Made by a program: the position numbers and the translations under genes. A model generated the notes under the pieces. It was not told the origin of the DNA, did not search any database, and worked only from the letters and a program-made list of their open reading frames with translations. This document shows positions 26,210 through 35,542 of a stretch of 64,000 bases of DNA, in pieces (position 1 is the stretch's first letter; each line of letters opens with the position of its first letter). The DNA comes from Lacinutrix jangbogonensis (GTDB lineage: Bacteria; Bacteroidota; Bacteroidia; Flavobacteriales; Flavobacteriaceae), in assembly GCF_000797445.1 (NCBI RefSeq), contig NZ_JSWF01000014.1:62001-126000 (forward strand), in the 5' to 3' direction.

Positions 26210-26932
26210 TTAGTTATAAAAACGGTTGTCCATAGGCTTTCTATAGTCCGTTCTTGGATAATCTGACATTCTTATGTTTTCTTTTTCTAATTCTGTCAAT
26301 GCATTTTTTGCTATCCATTGAGCAGACTTACTTTCGAATTCTAATATTTGGTAAGCGACTTCTATTGCTTTTCTATTGAGATCTATATTACGTTTCCCAA
26401 TATTTCGTAAGGCCCAATTCACAGCTTTTTTTACATACGGCCTGTCGTCGTTTGCTTCACGCTTTATAATGGTGAAAAATTGTTCGAATAGAGCATTCTC
26501 TGAAGTTTTATCTGCCATACAATACGAAGCGATGATAGTAAAACCTGCTCTTTTTTCAAATTCGGCTGTTCTTTTAGTCCATTCCATTATTTTAGCAAGT
26601 GCAAATTCGCTTTTAGAAAAAAGGCCCATTGAGAAGCTATCGCAAATCTCCCAATTTTCAAAGGACTTAACCCATTTTTCCATTAAAGCTTCAGTAACAT
26701 CTTTAGGTTTAAACATTTTGCTGCATAAGAGGCGTGCTTCGTAAATGCCGCTATCGAAAAGTTGTAATGCCAATGCATTGTCCTGCCCAATATCTTTAGC
26801 TATCATTTTTAAGTCTTTATGATAAATTCCTAAAGAGTTATTTGATATTATTCCAAATTTTTTTTCTTTAAAAAGGACCTTTTCGGCATCTTTTAAGTCG
26901 TAAAGACATGCTATTGTTTCGTTATAAGTCAA
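26210..26932 (-). CDS. DNA alkylation repair protein, AlkD-like HEAT repeats
   Basis: 240 residues, all helical. The pattern of repeated pairs (AKDIGQDNALALQLFDSGIYEARLLCSKMF; WVKSFENWEICDSFSM; RPYVKKAVNWALRNIGKRNIDLNRKAIEV) matches AlkD-type DNA glycosylases built of HEAT-like repeats, where the conserved aromatic and Asp in the NWEICD region contact the lesion. AlkD removes positively charged N3- and N7-alkylpurines. Many flavobacterial homologues are annotated in this family but not tested. A degenerate copy of the dispersed element lies just upstream. Confidence 0.82.
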   Translation of the reverse strand: MTYNETIACLYDLKDAEKVLFKEKKFGIISNNSLGIYHKDLKMIAKDIGQDNALALQLFDSGIYEARLLCSKMFKPKDVTEALMEKWVKSFENWEICDSFSMGLFSKSEFALAKIMEWTKRTAEFEKRAGFTIIASYCMADKTSENALFEQFFTIIKREANDDRPYVKKAVNWALRNIGKRNIDLNRKAIEVAYQILEFESKSAQWIAKNALTELEKENIRMSDYPRTDYRKPMDNRFYN

Positions 26933-26984
26933 TTTTTTTCGCTTTAATTTTGATCACTTAATTTTTGAGATGCTTCTATGCGCT

Positions 26985-27075
26985 GTCGCTAATAAAATGT
27001 TTTAATACTGAAATAAATGTAGCACAAGTTGTTTTCAGTACATTAAATATAGCGCGCTGAAGACCTGTTTATAGC
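26985..27075 (-). repeat. Dispersed cassette-associated element, degenerate copy
   Basis: On the minus strand: AACAGGTCTTCAGCGCG, ACAACTTGTGCTAC, CAGTATTAAAAC, TTTTATTAGC. The TTGTGCT and TATT(A/G)AAAC blocks match the element at 52535-52612. It lies upstream of the AlkD-like gene. Confidence 0.5.
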
Positions 27076-27089
27076 CATTTAAATCTGGG

Positions 27090-28634
27090 CTATTCCTCTA
27101 AAATTTCAGAATCAATCTCTTCAATCATTTTTACAGCTTCTGCTCTAGGTGGATACATTTTTGAGACAATTATACCAATAAGCATTGCTACTGCAAACGA
27201 AGGCGCAAGTACATCTAGTGCAACAAAATAGGCGCCAACAGTCTCCATTTCTTTGAAAACAAAATTGAATAATATAACAGAAATAAATCCTGAAAGCATT
27301 GATGCAATGGCTCCTTTTTCAGAATAACCTTTCCAAAAAAGCGTGAGAATAATTACGGGACAAAAAGTCGCAGCAATGCCAGACCAGCCAAAAATTATAA
27401 CCCAGAATATCTGCCTATCGGGAGAGACATAATTCATAACCATTGCAATTATTAAAGCAGTAAACGCCATAATGATTGTTGATATTCTAGAAATCTTAGT
27501 CAGTTCTTTGTCTTTTAAATGTGGACGAAATATTTTTTGATAAAAGTCACGCGTTATGGCACTTGAGGCCAATATTAAAAGCGAATCGATAGTTGACATA
27601 ATTGCCGATAACACAATAGCAATAAATATGGCTACCAGTATAGTAGGTAAGAAGCTTTCGGTAATCATACTGAGTACATTTTCGCCATTATTTCCTAAAA
27701 CCACTTCTGGATCTTGGCCAGCTTTTGTAAAATAAATACGACCAAGAATCCCAATGGTTACTGCAGCAGCATCGGTTAACAAGGTAAAAGCGATGGCTAC
27801 CCATTTTCCTTTTTTTATTTCTTTTTCACTCTTTATAGACATAAACCGAACATAAACTTGCGGAGAGCCAAGAAAACCGAGTCCAATCATTGAGAATCCT
27901 AAAATTGTAAAGAGATTCATCCATTGGTCATCACTTCTTCCCATTATCTGTGTCAGTGTTGGATCGATAGCGTTAAGTCCTGCAGTAACACCATCACCAT
28001 GATCCATAGAGAACCAAACAACTATTGGTAGTAAAACGAGACCGAAAAACATAAGTAGTCCTTGAAATAAATCGGACCAAACTGCAGCAACGAAGCCGCC
28101 AATAAAAATATAAGTAAGCACAATAAAAAAACCAATGAGTGCGCCTAATTTATAGTCAATGCCAAGCATAGATTCAAAAGCAACTCCTGTAACGTCTATT
28201 TGTGAAGCCACATAAATAACAATAAAAATGACGAGAACTGCTGCCGCTATAATACGAAGAGTATGCGTTTTAGATTTAAAATGACTTTGAAGATAATCGG
28301 GAATGGTAATGGCTCCATATTTATCTGATCTTTTTTTGAAACGTTTGGCCATAAATTGCCATGATATAAAAACGCCAAGAAGCTCGCCAACAACAACCCA
28401 ATATCCTGAATAGCCTGCCATAGCACCCATTCCTGTGAGCCCGATGAGTAGCCAGCCCGATTCACCAGTAGCTCTGGCCGAAAAGGCAACGGCCCAAAAT
28501 CCCATGTTTTTTCCTCCAACATAATAATCGCTCATGCCTTTGATTTTTCGGGATGCAAAAATTCCGATAAGAAATAAAATGCCTACGTAAAGGGCTAGAA
28601 TAACTATTTTGAGTACAAATTCTGAATCGTTCAT
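27090..28634 (-). CDS. putP: Sodium/proline symporter, SSS family
   Basis: 514 residues with about 13 hydrophobic segments. The block MSDYYVGGKNMGFWAVAFSARATGESGWLLIGLTG near the N-terminus is the signature of PutP-type Na+/proline symporters (Ser and Gly residues of the Na+ site), and DLFQGLLMFFGLVLLP and GFLGSPQVYVRFMSI are further family blocks. Imports proline (or a related osmolyte or amino acid) with Na+. Divergently transcribed from the cysteine dioxygenase pair across 250 bp, so shared regulation is possible. Confidence 0.88.
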   Translation of the reverse strand: MNDSEFVLKIVILALYVGILFLIGIFASRKIKGMSDYYVGGKNMGFWAVAFSARATGESGWLLIGLTGMGAMAGYSGYWVVVGELLGVFISWQFMAKRFKKRSDKYGAITIPDYLQSHFKSKTHTLRIIAAAVLVIFIVIYVASQIDVTGVAFESMLGIDYKLGALIGFFIVLTYIFIGGFVAAVWSDLFQGLLMFFGLVLLPIVVWFSMDHGDGVTAGLNAIDPTLTQIMGRSDDQWMNLFTILGFSMIGLGFLGSPQVYVRFMSIKSEKEIKKGKWVAIAFTLLTDAAAVTIGILGRIYFTKAGQDPEVVLGNNGENVLSMITESFLPTILVAIFIAIVLSAIMSTIDSLLILASSAITRDFYQKIFRPHLKDKELTKISRISTIIMAFTALIIAMVMNYVSPDRQIFWVIIFGWSGIAATFCPVIILTLFWKGYSEKGAIASMLSGFISVILFNFVFKEMETVGAYFVALDVLAPSFAVAMLIGIIVSKMYPPRAEAVKMIEEIDSEILEE

Positions 28635-28884
28635 TGTAAATGATATTTATGATTTGGTATCGTTAGTTGAATAAAAATCTTTAAAGAAAACACTAAATAA
28701 TGCTTTTATAAGAAGCACTAAAATGCTTAAAAATATTTGATAAATCGCAATTTTTAGCTAATAACTTCGTAAAAACCTTAAAATAAACATAGAAATCACT
28801 AAATTTGCACCATCGAAACGATTAAAGAAATCATACGAAAAAAAATAGTTGGTCTTGGGAATTCACCTTGGATCTGTACATTAA

Positions 28885-29448
28885 ATGAACAGAGAAAAGA
28901 TGGTAGTCACTTTGAATCCTAAAGAAAGCAATCACGCAACATACCAAACATTAGATGAGTTAGTTACTGCGCTTTCCGAAGAGGAGAGGACGACGTATAG
29001 CAACATCTTTCATTCCATAAAAATACCTAATAGCACTTTTGAGCCTTGTAGCTCATGGTCTAATTCGCGTTATACCAGAAATTGTCTTGCTGAAAACGAG
29101 AAATTTGAATTAATTCTACTGTGCTGGGAAGAAGGTCAGAAAACACCTATTCATGATCATGGAGGCGAAGAATGTTGGGTAAAAGTTATTGAAGGTGAAT
29201 TACGAGAAACGCATTATAAATATAATGAAGACGGCGAACTTAAAACAGGTAAGACAGCCGTTTCAAAGACCGATGATATTTCTTATATGATTGATTTTAT
29301 GGGCTTTCATAGCCTAGAAAACATATCAGATGGTAGAGCGATGTCTCTTCATTTATATGCGAAGCCAATACGTAATTGCAAAATTTTTGATGATAAATCA
29401 GGACAGTTTGTGCGTAAGGATATGAATTATTGCACGGTTGCGAAATAA
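28885..29448 (+). CDS. Cysteine dioxygenase
   Basis: 187 residues. A cupin with the three iron-binding histidines H90 and H92 (TPIHDHGGEE) and about H142 (GFHSLENIS). The residue equivalent to the mammalian Cys93 is Cys (about C97, EECWVKV), and the Tyr157 equivalent is Tyr (about Y158, SLHLYAK), so the crosslinked Cys-Tyr cofactor of animal-type enzymes could form; many bacterial homologues have Gly at the Cys. It oxidises L-cysteine to cysteine sulfinate. The next gene (29475) is a PLP decarboxylase on the same strand, 26 bp downstream, suggesting the product is decarboxylated to hypotaurine. Confidence 0.92.
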   Translation: MNREKMVVTLNPKESNHATYQTLDELVTALSEEERTTYSNIFHSIKIPNSTFEPCSSWSNSRYTRNCLAENEKFELILLCWEEGQKTPIHDHGGEECWVKVIEGELRETHYKYNEDGELKTGKTAVSKTDDISYMIDFMGFHSLENISDGRAMSLHLYAKPIRNCKIFDDKSGQFVRKDMNYCTVAK

Positions 29449-29474
29449 TAAAGAATTTAAATAATAAAAATTAT

Positions 29475-30875
29475 ATGTCTAATATAAGCAGTGATTTAGT
29501 ACTATTCAATGAACTTGTTGATGTATTGATAAATGAAGAAGAGCAACATCCAGTTGCAGACCGAATAGAAGCGGATAAACTCTACGACGCTATAGATTTG
29601 TCTCTTAATGCAACGGCTATGGTTGATGAAGAGCTTAAAACGGTATTAAAAGACGTGCTAGTTTCAACTCCAAAAACGGCAACACGATTATTCTTTAATC
29701 AACTTTTTGGTGGAAGACAAGGTAAAGCGGTTTTAGGCGATTTGCTTGCCGTGATGCTTAATAACAGTATGTACACTTACAAGGTTGCTGGACCTCAAGT
29801 TGGTATTGAATTGGAGATTATTAGACAATCTTGCGATATGATTGGTTATGGATCTCAAAGTAATGGAACCTTTCCTACGGGAGGCTCAATGAGCAATTAT
29901 ATGGCGCTTGTTATGGGACGTGATGCTAAAGATCCCGATTGTAGATTAAATGGTATGTCTAAACCAATGGTTATTTACACGTCTAAAGAATCGCATTATT
30001 CGACTGCAAAGAATGCGAGTTTTGCAGGGATTGGTAAAAATAATATTCGGTTTATTCCAGCAGATTCAAGAGGGCGTATGATGCCTGAGAAACTAGAAGC
30101 ACAAATTATTGAAGACCTTAGTAATGGATTTGTACCAACTTATGTTAACGCTACGGCGGGAACCACAGTTTTAGGTGCTTTTGATGCCATTGATGAAATT
30201 GCTGACATTACTGAAAAATATAAAATTTGGCTTCATGTAGATGGCGCATATTGCGGAAGTGTAATCTTTAGCGATAGCTTTAAGCACCTTGTAAAAGGAA
30301 TAGAACGCTCAGATTCATTTAGCTATAATGCACACAAAATGTTAGGAACGCCTTTAACTTGTTCTATTATTTTGGTGAAGGATAAAAAACACTTACACAA
30401 TTCGTTTAGTAATGATGCAGATTATCTGTATCAAACAGATGGTGATGATTTTAATTTAGGAAAAACATCGTTTCAATGCGGCAGAAGAAATGATGCTTTG
30501 AAATTTTGGACACTTTGGAAATCTGTTGGAACAAATGGTTTGAAGCAGATTGTAGATCAACAATTTGAATTGGCTAATGTAGCTCTCGATTACATTAGAA
30601 GTCATTCGGATTATACATTATACAGTTTCGACGATTCTATATCAATCTGTTTTAATTACAAAAACATCGATCCAACAACGCTTTGTACTGCTTTATATGA
30701 GCATCAAATTACGGTTGTAGGATTTGGGTCTTTTAACGATGATACCTTTGTTAGACTGGTAACAATTAATGCTAATAATAAGAAGCAAGATATTTTGAAT
30801 TTCTTTAAGGTTCTTGAAGAATTTGTTGAGAAGCACCCGGAATTAGTAGGCGCGACGGAAGCGATTCAAGCTTGA
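29475..30875 (+). CDS. PLP-dependent decarboxylase, probable cysteine-sulfinate decarboxylase
   Basis: 466 residues from the ATG at 29475 (MSNISSDLVLF); the frame is open further upstream but overlaps the dioxygenase. Group II decarboxylase fold: TGGSMSNYMAL and the DGAYCGS cofactor block, with the Schiff-base Lys in SYNAHKMLGTPL (about K288). Relatives act on glutamate, aspartate or cysteine sulfinate. Co-transcription with cysteine dioxygenase favours cysteine-sulfinate to hypotaurine; this is inference. Followed by a terminator at 31064. Confidence 0.85.
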   Translation: MSNISSDLVLFNELVDVLINEEEQHPVADRIEADKLYDAIDLSLNATAMVDEELKTVLKDVLVSTPKTATRLFFNQLFGGRQGKAVLGDLLAVMLNNSMYTYKVAGPQVGIELEIIRQSCDMIGYGSQSNGTFPTGGSMSNYMALVMGRDAKDPDCRLNGMSKPMVIYTSKESHYSTAKNASFAGIGKNNIRFIPADSRGRMMPEKLEAQIIEDLSNGFVPTYVNATAGTTVLGAFDAIDEIADITEKYKIWLHVDGAYCGSVIFSDSFKHLVKGIERSDSFSYNAHKMLGTPLTCSIILVKDKKHLHNSFSNDADYLYQTDGDDFNLGKTSFQCGRRNDALKFWTLWKSVGTNGLKQIVDQQFELANVALDYIRSHSDYTLYSFDDSISICFNYKNIDPTTLCTALYEHQITVVGFGSFNDDTFVRLVTINANNKKQDILNFFKVLEEFVEKHPELVGATEAIQA

Positions 30876-31063
30876 TTATAAAGGGTAGCTTAAAAGCATA
30901 GATTATTACTTATTGATTTAGATTCATAATTGGTTTAGAAATAGTTTTTTAATCTGCATTTGATTTTTGTTTGACAAATATTCGTTTAATACTGAAGTTC
31001 GTTTAGTACACGTGTTTTACATTTGAAGTTAAAGAACGTTAGCCTGAAAAATATTAAGAAACA

Positions 31064-31091
31064 AAAAACCACCTCATAAGGTGGTTTTTTT
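31064..31091. terminator. Bidirectional terminator between convergent genes
   Basis: Perfect stem AAAAACCACCT / AGGTGGTTTTT with loop CATA. It serves the plus-strand decarboxylase and the minus-strand lipoprotein gene at 31172. Confidence 0.85.
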
Positions 31092-31171
31092 GTTTTAGCG
31101 TACGTTTTAAATGATAATGTAAAGTTGGTTTATTTGTTAATTGTTTCTGGGTAAGATAAATTTATTATCAT

Positions 31172-32065
31172 TTACTCTAGTTTATAAAACAATAGACGAC
31201 TTTGTGTATTCATTGGTAATAAAAGTAAGTCTTTCTCTTTTATATAAGCGATATCGCCAACACTTTGTCCTACTTGAAGTACCTGCTCGGTATGACCATT
31301 ATAATCTATTAAATGAATGTTTCCGCTTTTCCAATCTGAGATAATCATGTGGTTTTTATCATAAGGTCTTATGCCATCTAAATTACCAATAATAGTAGAT
31401 ATAGAATCTATATATTTTGTTGCCATATCTATTTTAGACACACGACCACCATTTGGGTTACTTCCCCAAGAAGCTACATACATGGTGTTGTCTTGTACCA
31501 ATAACCCGTTTGGATTGTCTAAAGCGACATCTGCTAACCATAAGCTAAAATTGCCTTCAGTATCAAGTTTGTATATTTCTGAAGTAGCGGTATCTGATAC
31601 AAAAACATTTCCGGCATTATCAATAGCCACATCGTTTAAAAATTTAATACTATCAAGGGTGTGTTTTTTAATTATTTTTCCTGTTGCTAAATCTGCTTCT
31701 ACAAGTTCTGTAAGATCAGTAACGAAAAGTCTATCTTTTGTAATTGCAATTCCTTTAGGATCGTTAAGGGCATTAATAAACTTTATATTAATTAGTTTTC
31801 CATCTGTATTTATAGTTGCAATAGAGCCATCTCCAGCTTCACGGTCTCCAATTAATGATGCGTAAATAATATCGTTTTCAGCATCATAAACTGCGGATTC
31901 GCAATGTGTTAATTCTAAAGTTTCTGTAATAAAAGTTGCCGTAGGTGTTTTAACAGCTTCGTTTACAGAGGTGTCTTCGTTTAAAGAGACTTCAGTTACT
32001 TTGTTGTTTTTGCAGCTTGTTACAAATATTAATACTGTAAATAAAGTGTAGATGATGTGTTTCAT
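31172..32065 (-). CDS. SMP-30/NHL-type beta-propeller lipoprotein
   Basis: 297 residues with a lipoprotein signal: hydrophobic MKHIIYTLFTVLIFVTSC with the lipobox Cys at about 18. The rest shows repeated propeller blades (LNDPKGIAITKDRLFVTDL; LNDVAIDNAGNVFVSDT; LDNPNGLLVQDNTMYVASWG) as in SMP-30/gluconolactonase-like and NHL proteins. Membrane-anchored, probably in the periplasm or at the surface. No catalytic assignment is possible from sequence alone. Single gene. Confidence 0.82.
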   Translation of the reverse strand: MKHIIYTLFTVLIFVTSCKNNKVTEVSLNEDTSVNEAVKTPTATFITETLELTHCESAVYDAENDIIYASLIGDREAGDGSIATINTDGKLINIKFINALNDPKGIAITKDRLFVTDLTELVEADLATGKIIKKHTLDSIKFLNDVAIDNAGNVFVSDTATSEIYKLDTEGNFSLWLADVALDNPNGLLVQDNTMYVASWGSNPNGGRVSKIDMATKYIDSISTIIGNLDGIRPYDKNHMIISDWKSGNIHLIDYNGHTEQVLQVGQSVGDIAYIKEKDLLLLPMNTQSRLLFYKLE

Positions 32066-32128
32066 TTTGGTTTTTTTATTAAATATTACACGAAGTTAGG
32101 TTAAAAAAATGAGAATGTTTTGTAATAA

Positions 32129-32152
32129 AAAACCACCTCGAAAGGTGGTTTT
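32129..32152 (-). terminator. Rho-independent terminator (CCACC/GGTGG type)
   Basis: Stem AAAACCACCT / AGGTGGTTTT, loop CGAA, downstream of htpG. Followed by TATTTCCGCGACAGCGAAA, matching the sequence after the terminator at 20771. Confidence 0.8.
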
Positions 32153-32226
32153 AGTATTTCCGCGACAGCGAAAAAAGTATATTCATGAGATTGGTTTATC
32201 GCATTAAAAGCGACTTGTAATATTCA

Positions 32227-34143
32227 TTACTTTATCATTTCATAACTTCTTTTAACGAAGTCTGAAAGCTCTTTACCTTTTAATAAACCTTGAGATAAAC
32301 GTGCTAAATCTAAACTTTGGCTAATTAAACGTTCTTGTTTCTTCTTGGTCTTCGTATTTAAAATTTCACCAACCAATTCAGAATTTGTGTTCACGATTAG
32401 GTTATACATTTCTGGCATATTACCAAACATTTGCATGCCGCCTCCACCACCAGATGCTTGCATTTCTTTCATACGACGCATGAATTCTGGTTGTGTAATC
32501 ATAAATGGAGTAGCAGCGCTATCTTGAGCTTCTAATTGTACCATGAACTTATCAGAAGGGATTACTTCTTTCAATAATTCGTCTAATACTTTAGTTTGTG
32601 CTTCATCTAATTTAGAAATGGTTGTTTCATCTTTCTTAATTAGTTTATCTATAGAATCTGCATCTACACGAGCGAATGTAATATTCTCTTTAGAGCTTTC
32701 TAATTTTTGCATTAAATGTGCAATAATTGGAGAATCTAATAATAACACTTCGTAGCCTTTAGTTTTGGCAGCTTCAATATACGTGTGTTGAGAATCTTGA
32801 TCGCTAGCATAAAGAATGACCATTTTACCATCTTTGTCAGTCTGGTTTGCTTTAATAGCGCTTTCTAATTCTTCGTAAGTAAAATATTTATTATCTACTG
32901 TTGGGTATAAAGCAAAAGCATCTGCTTTTTCGAAGAATTTGTCTTCAGAAAGCATTCCGTATTCAATAACAACTTTAATATCGTTCCATTTGGCTTCAAA
33001 ATCTTCACGATTAGAATTGAATAACGACTTTAATTTATCGGCAACTTTACGAGAGATGTAAGATGAGATTTTCTTTACAGCACCATCTGCTTGTAAATAC
33101 GAACGCGATACATTTAAAGGAATATCTGGAGAATCAATTACACCACGTAACATGGTTAAAAATTCTGGCACAATACCTTCTACATTATCGGTTACAAAAA
33201 CTTGGTTTTGGTATAACTGAATCTTATCCTTTTGCATGCTCATGTCCTGAGTCATTTTTGGGAAATATAAGATTCCTGTTAAGTTAAACGGATAATCTAC
33301 ATTTAAATGAATGTGGAATAAAGGATCTTCAAATTGAGAAGGATATAATTCTTTATAGAAACTGTTGTAGTTTTCATCTTCTAATTCCGAGGGTTGTTTT
33401 GTCCAAGCTGGATTAGGATTGTTGATGATATTATCTACAGTTATTTTTTTCTGAGGCTCAGTTGTTTCCTTCCCTTCTGCATCTTTAGTAGTTGCAGGCG
33501 TGTGTTCTGGATCGTTTACTTCTTGAGTTCCAAATTTAATTGGAATAGGCATAAACTTATTATACTTAGCTAATAGAGAGCCAATACGCGCTTCTTCTAA
33601 AAACTCTGTAGAGTCTTCTGCAATATGAAGAATGATTTCTGTTCCTCTGTCTGTTTTGTCTGAAGCTTCTAAAGTAAATTCTGGAGAACCATCGCAAGTC
33701 CAATGTGCTCCAGTGGTATCTTCTTTGTGAGATTTTGTGATGATTTCAACTTTCTCAGCAACCATAAATGCAGAATAGAAACCCAAACCAAAATGACCTA
33801 TAATTCCAGAATCTTTTGCTGAATCTTTATACTGATCTAAAAACTCTTCAGCACCAGAAAAAGCAATTTGGTTAATGTACTTTTCAACCTCTTCGGCTGT
33901 CATACCCAAACCTTGATCGATAATATGAAGTTTTTTGCCTTCTTTATCAATTTTTATTTCGATTACAGGATTTCCGTATTCAGATTTAGAATCTCCAATA
34001 CTTGCTAAATGCTTTAGTTTTAAAGTTGCATCTGTACCGTTACTTATAAGCTCACGTAAAAATATTTCGTGATCACTGTACAAGAATTTTTTAATTAATG
34101 GGAAAATGTTTTCTACTGAAACATTAATATTTCCTTTTGCCAT
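32227..34143 (-). CDS. htpG: Molecular chaperone HtpG (Hsp90)
   Basis: 638 residues from the ATG at 34143 (MAKGNINVSVENIFPLI); an ATG nine codons upstream is less likely because the family starts near MAKG. GHKL ATPase domain at about 1-230 (FLRELISNGTDATLKLKHL; IIDQGLGMTAEEVEKYI; GHFGLGFYSAFMVAEKV), a charged linker, then the middle domain (PLNVSRSYLQADGAVKKISSYI) and C-terminal dimerisation domain. An inverted repeat TGACA-AAG-TGTCA 165 bp upstream could mediate heat-shock control. Confidence 0.96.
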   Translation of the reverse strand: MAKGNINVSVENIFPLIKKFLYSDHEIFLRELISNGTDATLKLKHLASIGDSKSEYGNPVIEIKIDKEGKKLHIIDQGLGMTAEEVEKYINQIAFSGAEEFLDQYKDSAKDSGIIGHFGLGFYSAFMVAEKVEIITKSHKEDTTGAHWTCDGSPEFTLEASDKTDRGTEIILHIAEDSTEFLEEARIGSLLAKYNKFMPIPIKFGTQEVNDPEHTPATTKDAEGKETTEPQKKITVDNIINNPNPAWTKQPSELEDENYNSFYKELYPSQFEDPLFHIHLNVDYPFNLTGILYFPKMTQDMSMQKDKIQLYQNQVFVTDNVEGIVPEFLTMLRGVIDSPDIPLNVSRSYLQADGAVKKISSYISRKVADKLKSLFNSNREDFEAKWNDIKVVIEYGMLSEDKFFEKADAFALYPTVDNKYFTYEELESAIKANQTDKDGKMVILYASDQDSQHTYIEAAKTKGYEVLLLDSPIIAHLMQKLESSKENITFARVDADSIDKLIKKDETTISKLDEAQTKVLDELLKEVIPSDKFMVQLEAQDSAATPFMITQPEFMRRMKEMQASGGGGGMQMFGNMPEMYNLIVNTNSELVGEILNTKTKKKQERLISQSLDLARLSQGLLKGKELSDFVKRSYEMIK

Positions 34144-34307
34144 CGTTTTATTGTTTTTAAAAACTGTCATTTCAAGTGCTTTGAGTTAGCGAAAAGTGTA
34201 TCGTGAAATTCTCGATACTTCGACTAAAGCCTCAACTTCAACTGACGCGCTTTATTATTAATTTCTGTTTTAATTATTAGTCAAAAAACAAACCAATTAA
34301 ACAAAAG

Positions 34308-34320
34308 TGACAAAGTGTCA
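34308..34320. promoter_or_regulatory. Short inverted repeat upstream of htpG
   Basis: TGACA-AAG-TGTCA, a perfect 5-bp inverted repeat with a 3-bp centre, 165 bp upstream of the htpG start. Candidate operator or heat-shock element; inference only. Confidence 0.35.
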
Positions 34321-34330
34321 AAACAGACTA

Positions 34331-34346
34331 CTATGCATGCATACTA
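34331..34346. promoter_or_regulatory. Palindrome sharing its core with the pyc upstream repeat
   Basis: ACTATGCATGCATACT, with a perfect 12-bp palindrome TATGCATGCATA at its centre. It lies between divergent htpG and the ketosynthase gene. Differs from the repeat at 24393-24414 by two bases over 16. Candidate site for a dimeric regulator. Confidence 0.45.
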
Positions 34347-34523
34347 AATAGAGTTAAATGCTAGATTGTTTATTTTTTAAACACTTAAATTAGCGCTATT
34401 GTTAAAGTAATAAATAGCAACAATAAGATTTCCTTGTTTACTGAAATAAGTTTAGCATAAATCAGGGCAATAAAAAATTAATGAGACTTCCGCCTTCTCG
34501 GAAGCGAAAATAAAAGATTTTCG

Positions 34524-35534
34524 ATGTACAATTCAAAAATAATAGGACTTGGTAAATACGTGCCAGATAATGTAGTTACAAACGATGATCTGTCGAAAAT
34601 GATGGATACCAACGATGATTGGATTACAGAACGTACAGGTATTAAAGAACGTCGTTGGGCAGTTAAAGGTTCTGGAGATACTACTGCGACAATGGGAGTA
34701 AAAGCTGCCAAGCAAGCTATTGAACGCTCAGGAATAGATAAAGATGATATCGATTTTATAATTTTTGCGACTCTAAGTCCGGATATGTATTTTCCTGGTC
34801 CAGGCGTGCAAGTACAACACGCTTTAGATATTAAAACGGTTGGTGCTTTAGATGTAAGAAACCAATGTTCTGGTTTTGTGTATGCTATTTCTGTCGCAGA
34901 TAATTTTATTAAAACAGGTATGTATAAAAACATCCTTGTTATTGGTAGTGAATTGCATTCTCATGGTTTAGATAAAACTACCCGTGGAAGAGGTGTAACC
35001 GTTATTTTTGGAGATGGAGCTGGAGCAGCAATTTTAACGAGAGAAGAAGATAACAGTAAAGGAATCTTATCAACACATTTACATTCGCAAGGTGAACATG
35101 CCGAAGAACTTGTTTTAGTAGCACCGGGAATGGGAAAACGTTGGGTTAACGACATTATAGCAGATAACGATCCTAATGACGAAAGTTATTTTCCGCACAT
35201 GAATGGCACATTTGTATTTAAAAATGCAGTCGTTCGCTTTAGTGAAGTGATTATGGAAGGTTTGGCTAAAAACAATTTAGATAAAGAGTCTATAGATATG
35301 TTAATTCCGCATCAAGCGAATTTGCGTATTGCACAATTTATTCAAAAGAAATTTGGCTTAAGTGACGAGCAAGTATTTAATAACATTCAAAAATATGGAA
35401 ACACAACTGCTGCTTCAATACCAATTGCTTTAACTGAAGCTTGGGAAGAAGGCAAAATAAAAGAAGGCGACAATGTGGTATTGGCTGCTTTTGGTAGTGG
35501 CTTTACTTGGGGAAGTGTGATTATGAAGTGGTAA
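34524..35534 (+). CDS. 3-oxoacyl-ACP synthase III (FabH-like)
   Basis: 336 residues, thiolase fold. The catalytic triad of FabH is visible: Cys in RNQCSGFVYAI (about C115), His in LIPHQANLRI and Asn in KYGNTTAASIPIAL. TGIKERRWA near the start and GDGAGAAIL are family blocks. It condenses an acyl-CoA with malonyl-ACP to start fatty acid synthesis. It is not next to plsX or rpmF as the primary fabH often is, so it may be a second, specialised ketosynthase (this family includes FabH paralogues). Start ATG at 34524. Confidence 0.92.
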   Translation: MYNSKIIGLGKYVPDNVVTNDDLSKMMDTNDDWITERTGIKERRWAVKGSGDTTATMGVKAAKQAIERSGIDKDDIDFIIFATLSPDMYFPGPGVQVQHALDIKTVGALDVRNQCSGFVYAISVADNFIKTGMYKNILVIGSELHSHGLDKTTRGRGVTVIFGDGAGAAILTREEDNSKGILSTHLHSQGEHAEELVLVAPGMGKRWVNDIIADNDPNDESYFPHMNGTFVFKNAVVRFSEVIMEGLAKNNLDKESIDMLIPHQANLRIAQFIQKKFGLSDEQVFNNIQKYGNTTAASIPIALTEAWEEGKIKEGDNVVLAAFGSGFTWGSVIMKW

Positions 35535-35542
35535 AACTCTAT

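Noticed and set aside
30990-31045. TTCGTTTAATACTG and GTTCGTTTAGTACACG as another cassette-associated element
   Set aside because: Shares only short stretches with the six listed copies, lacks the hairpin and lies downstream of a plus-strand gene; too weak to call.
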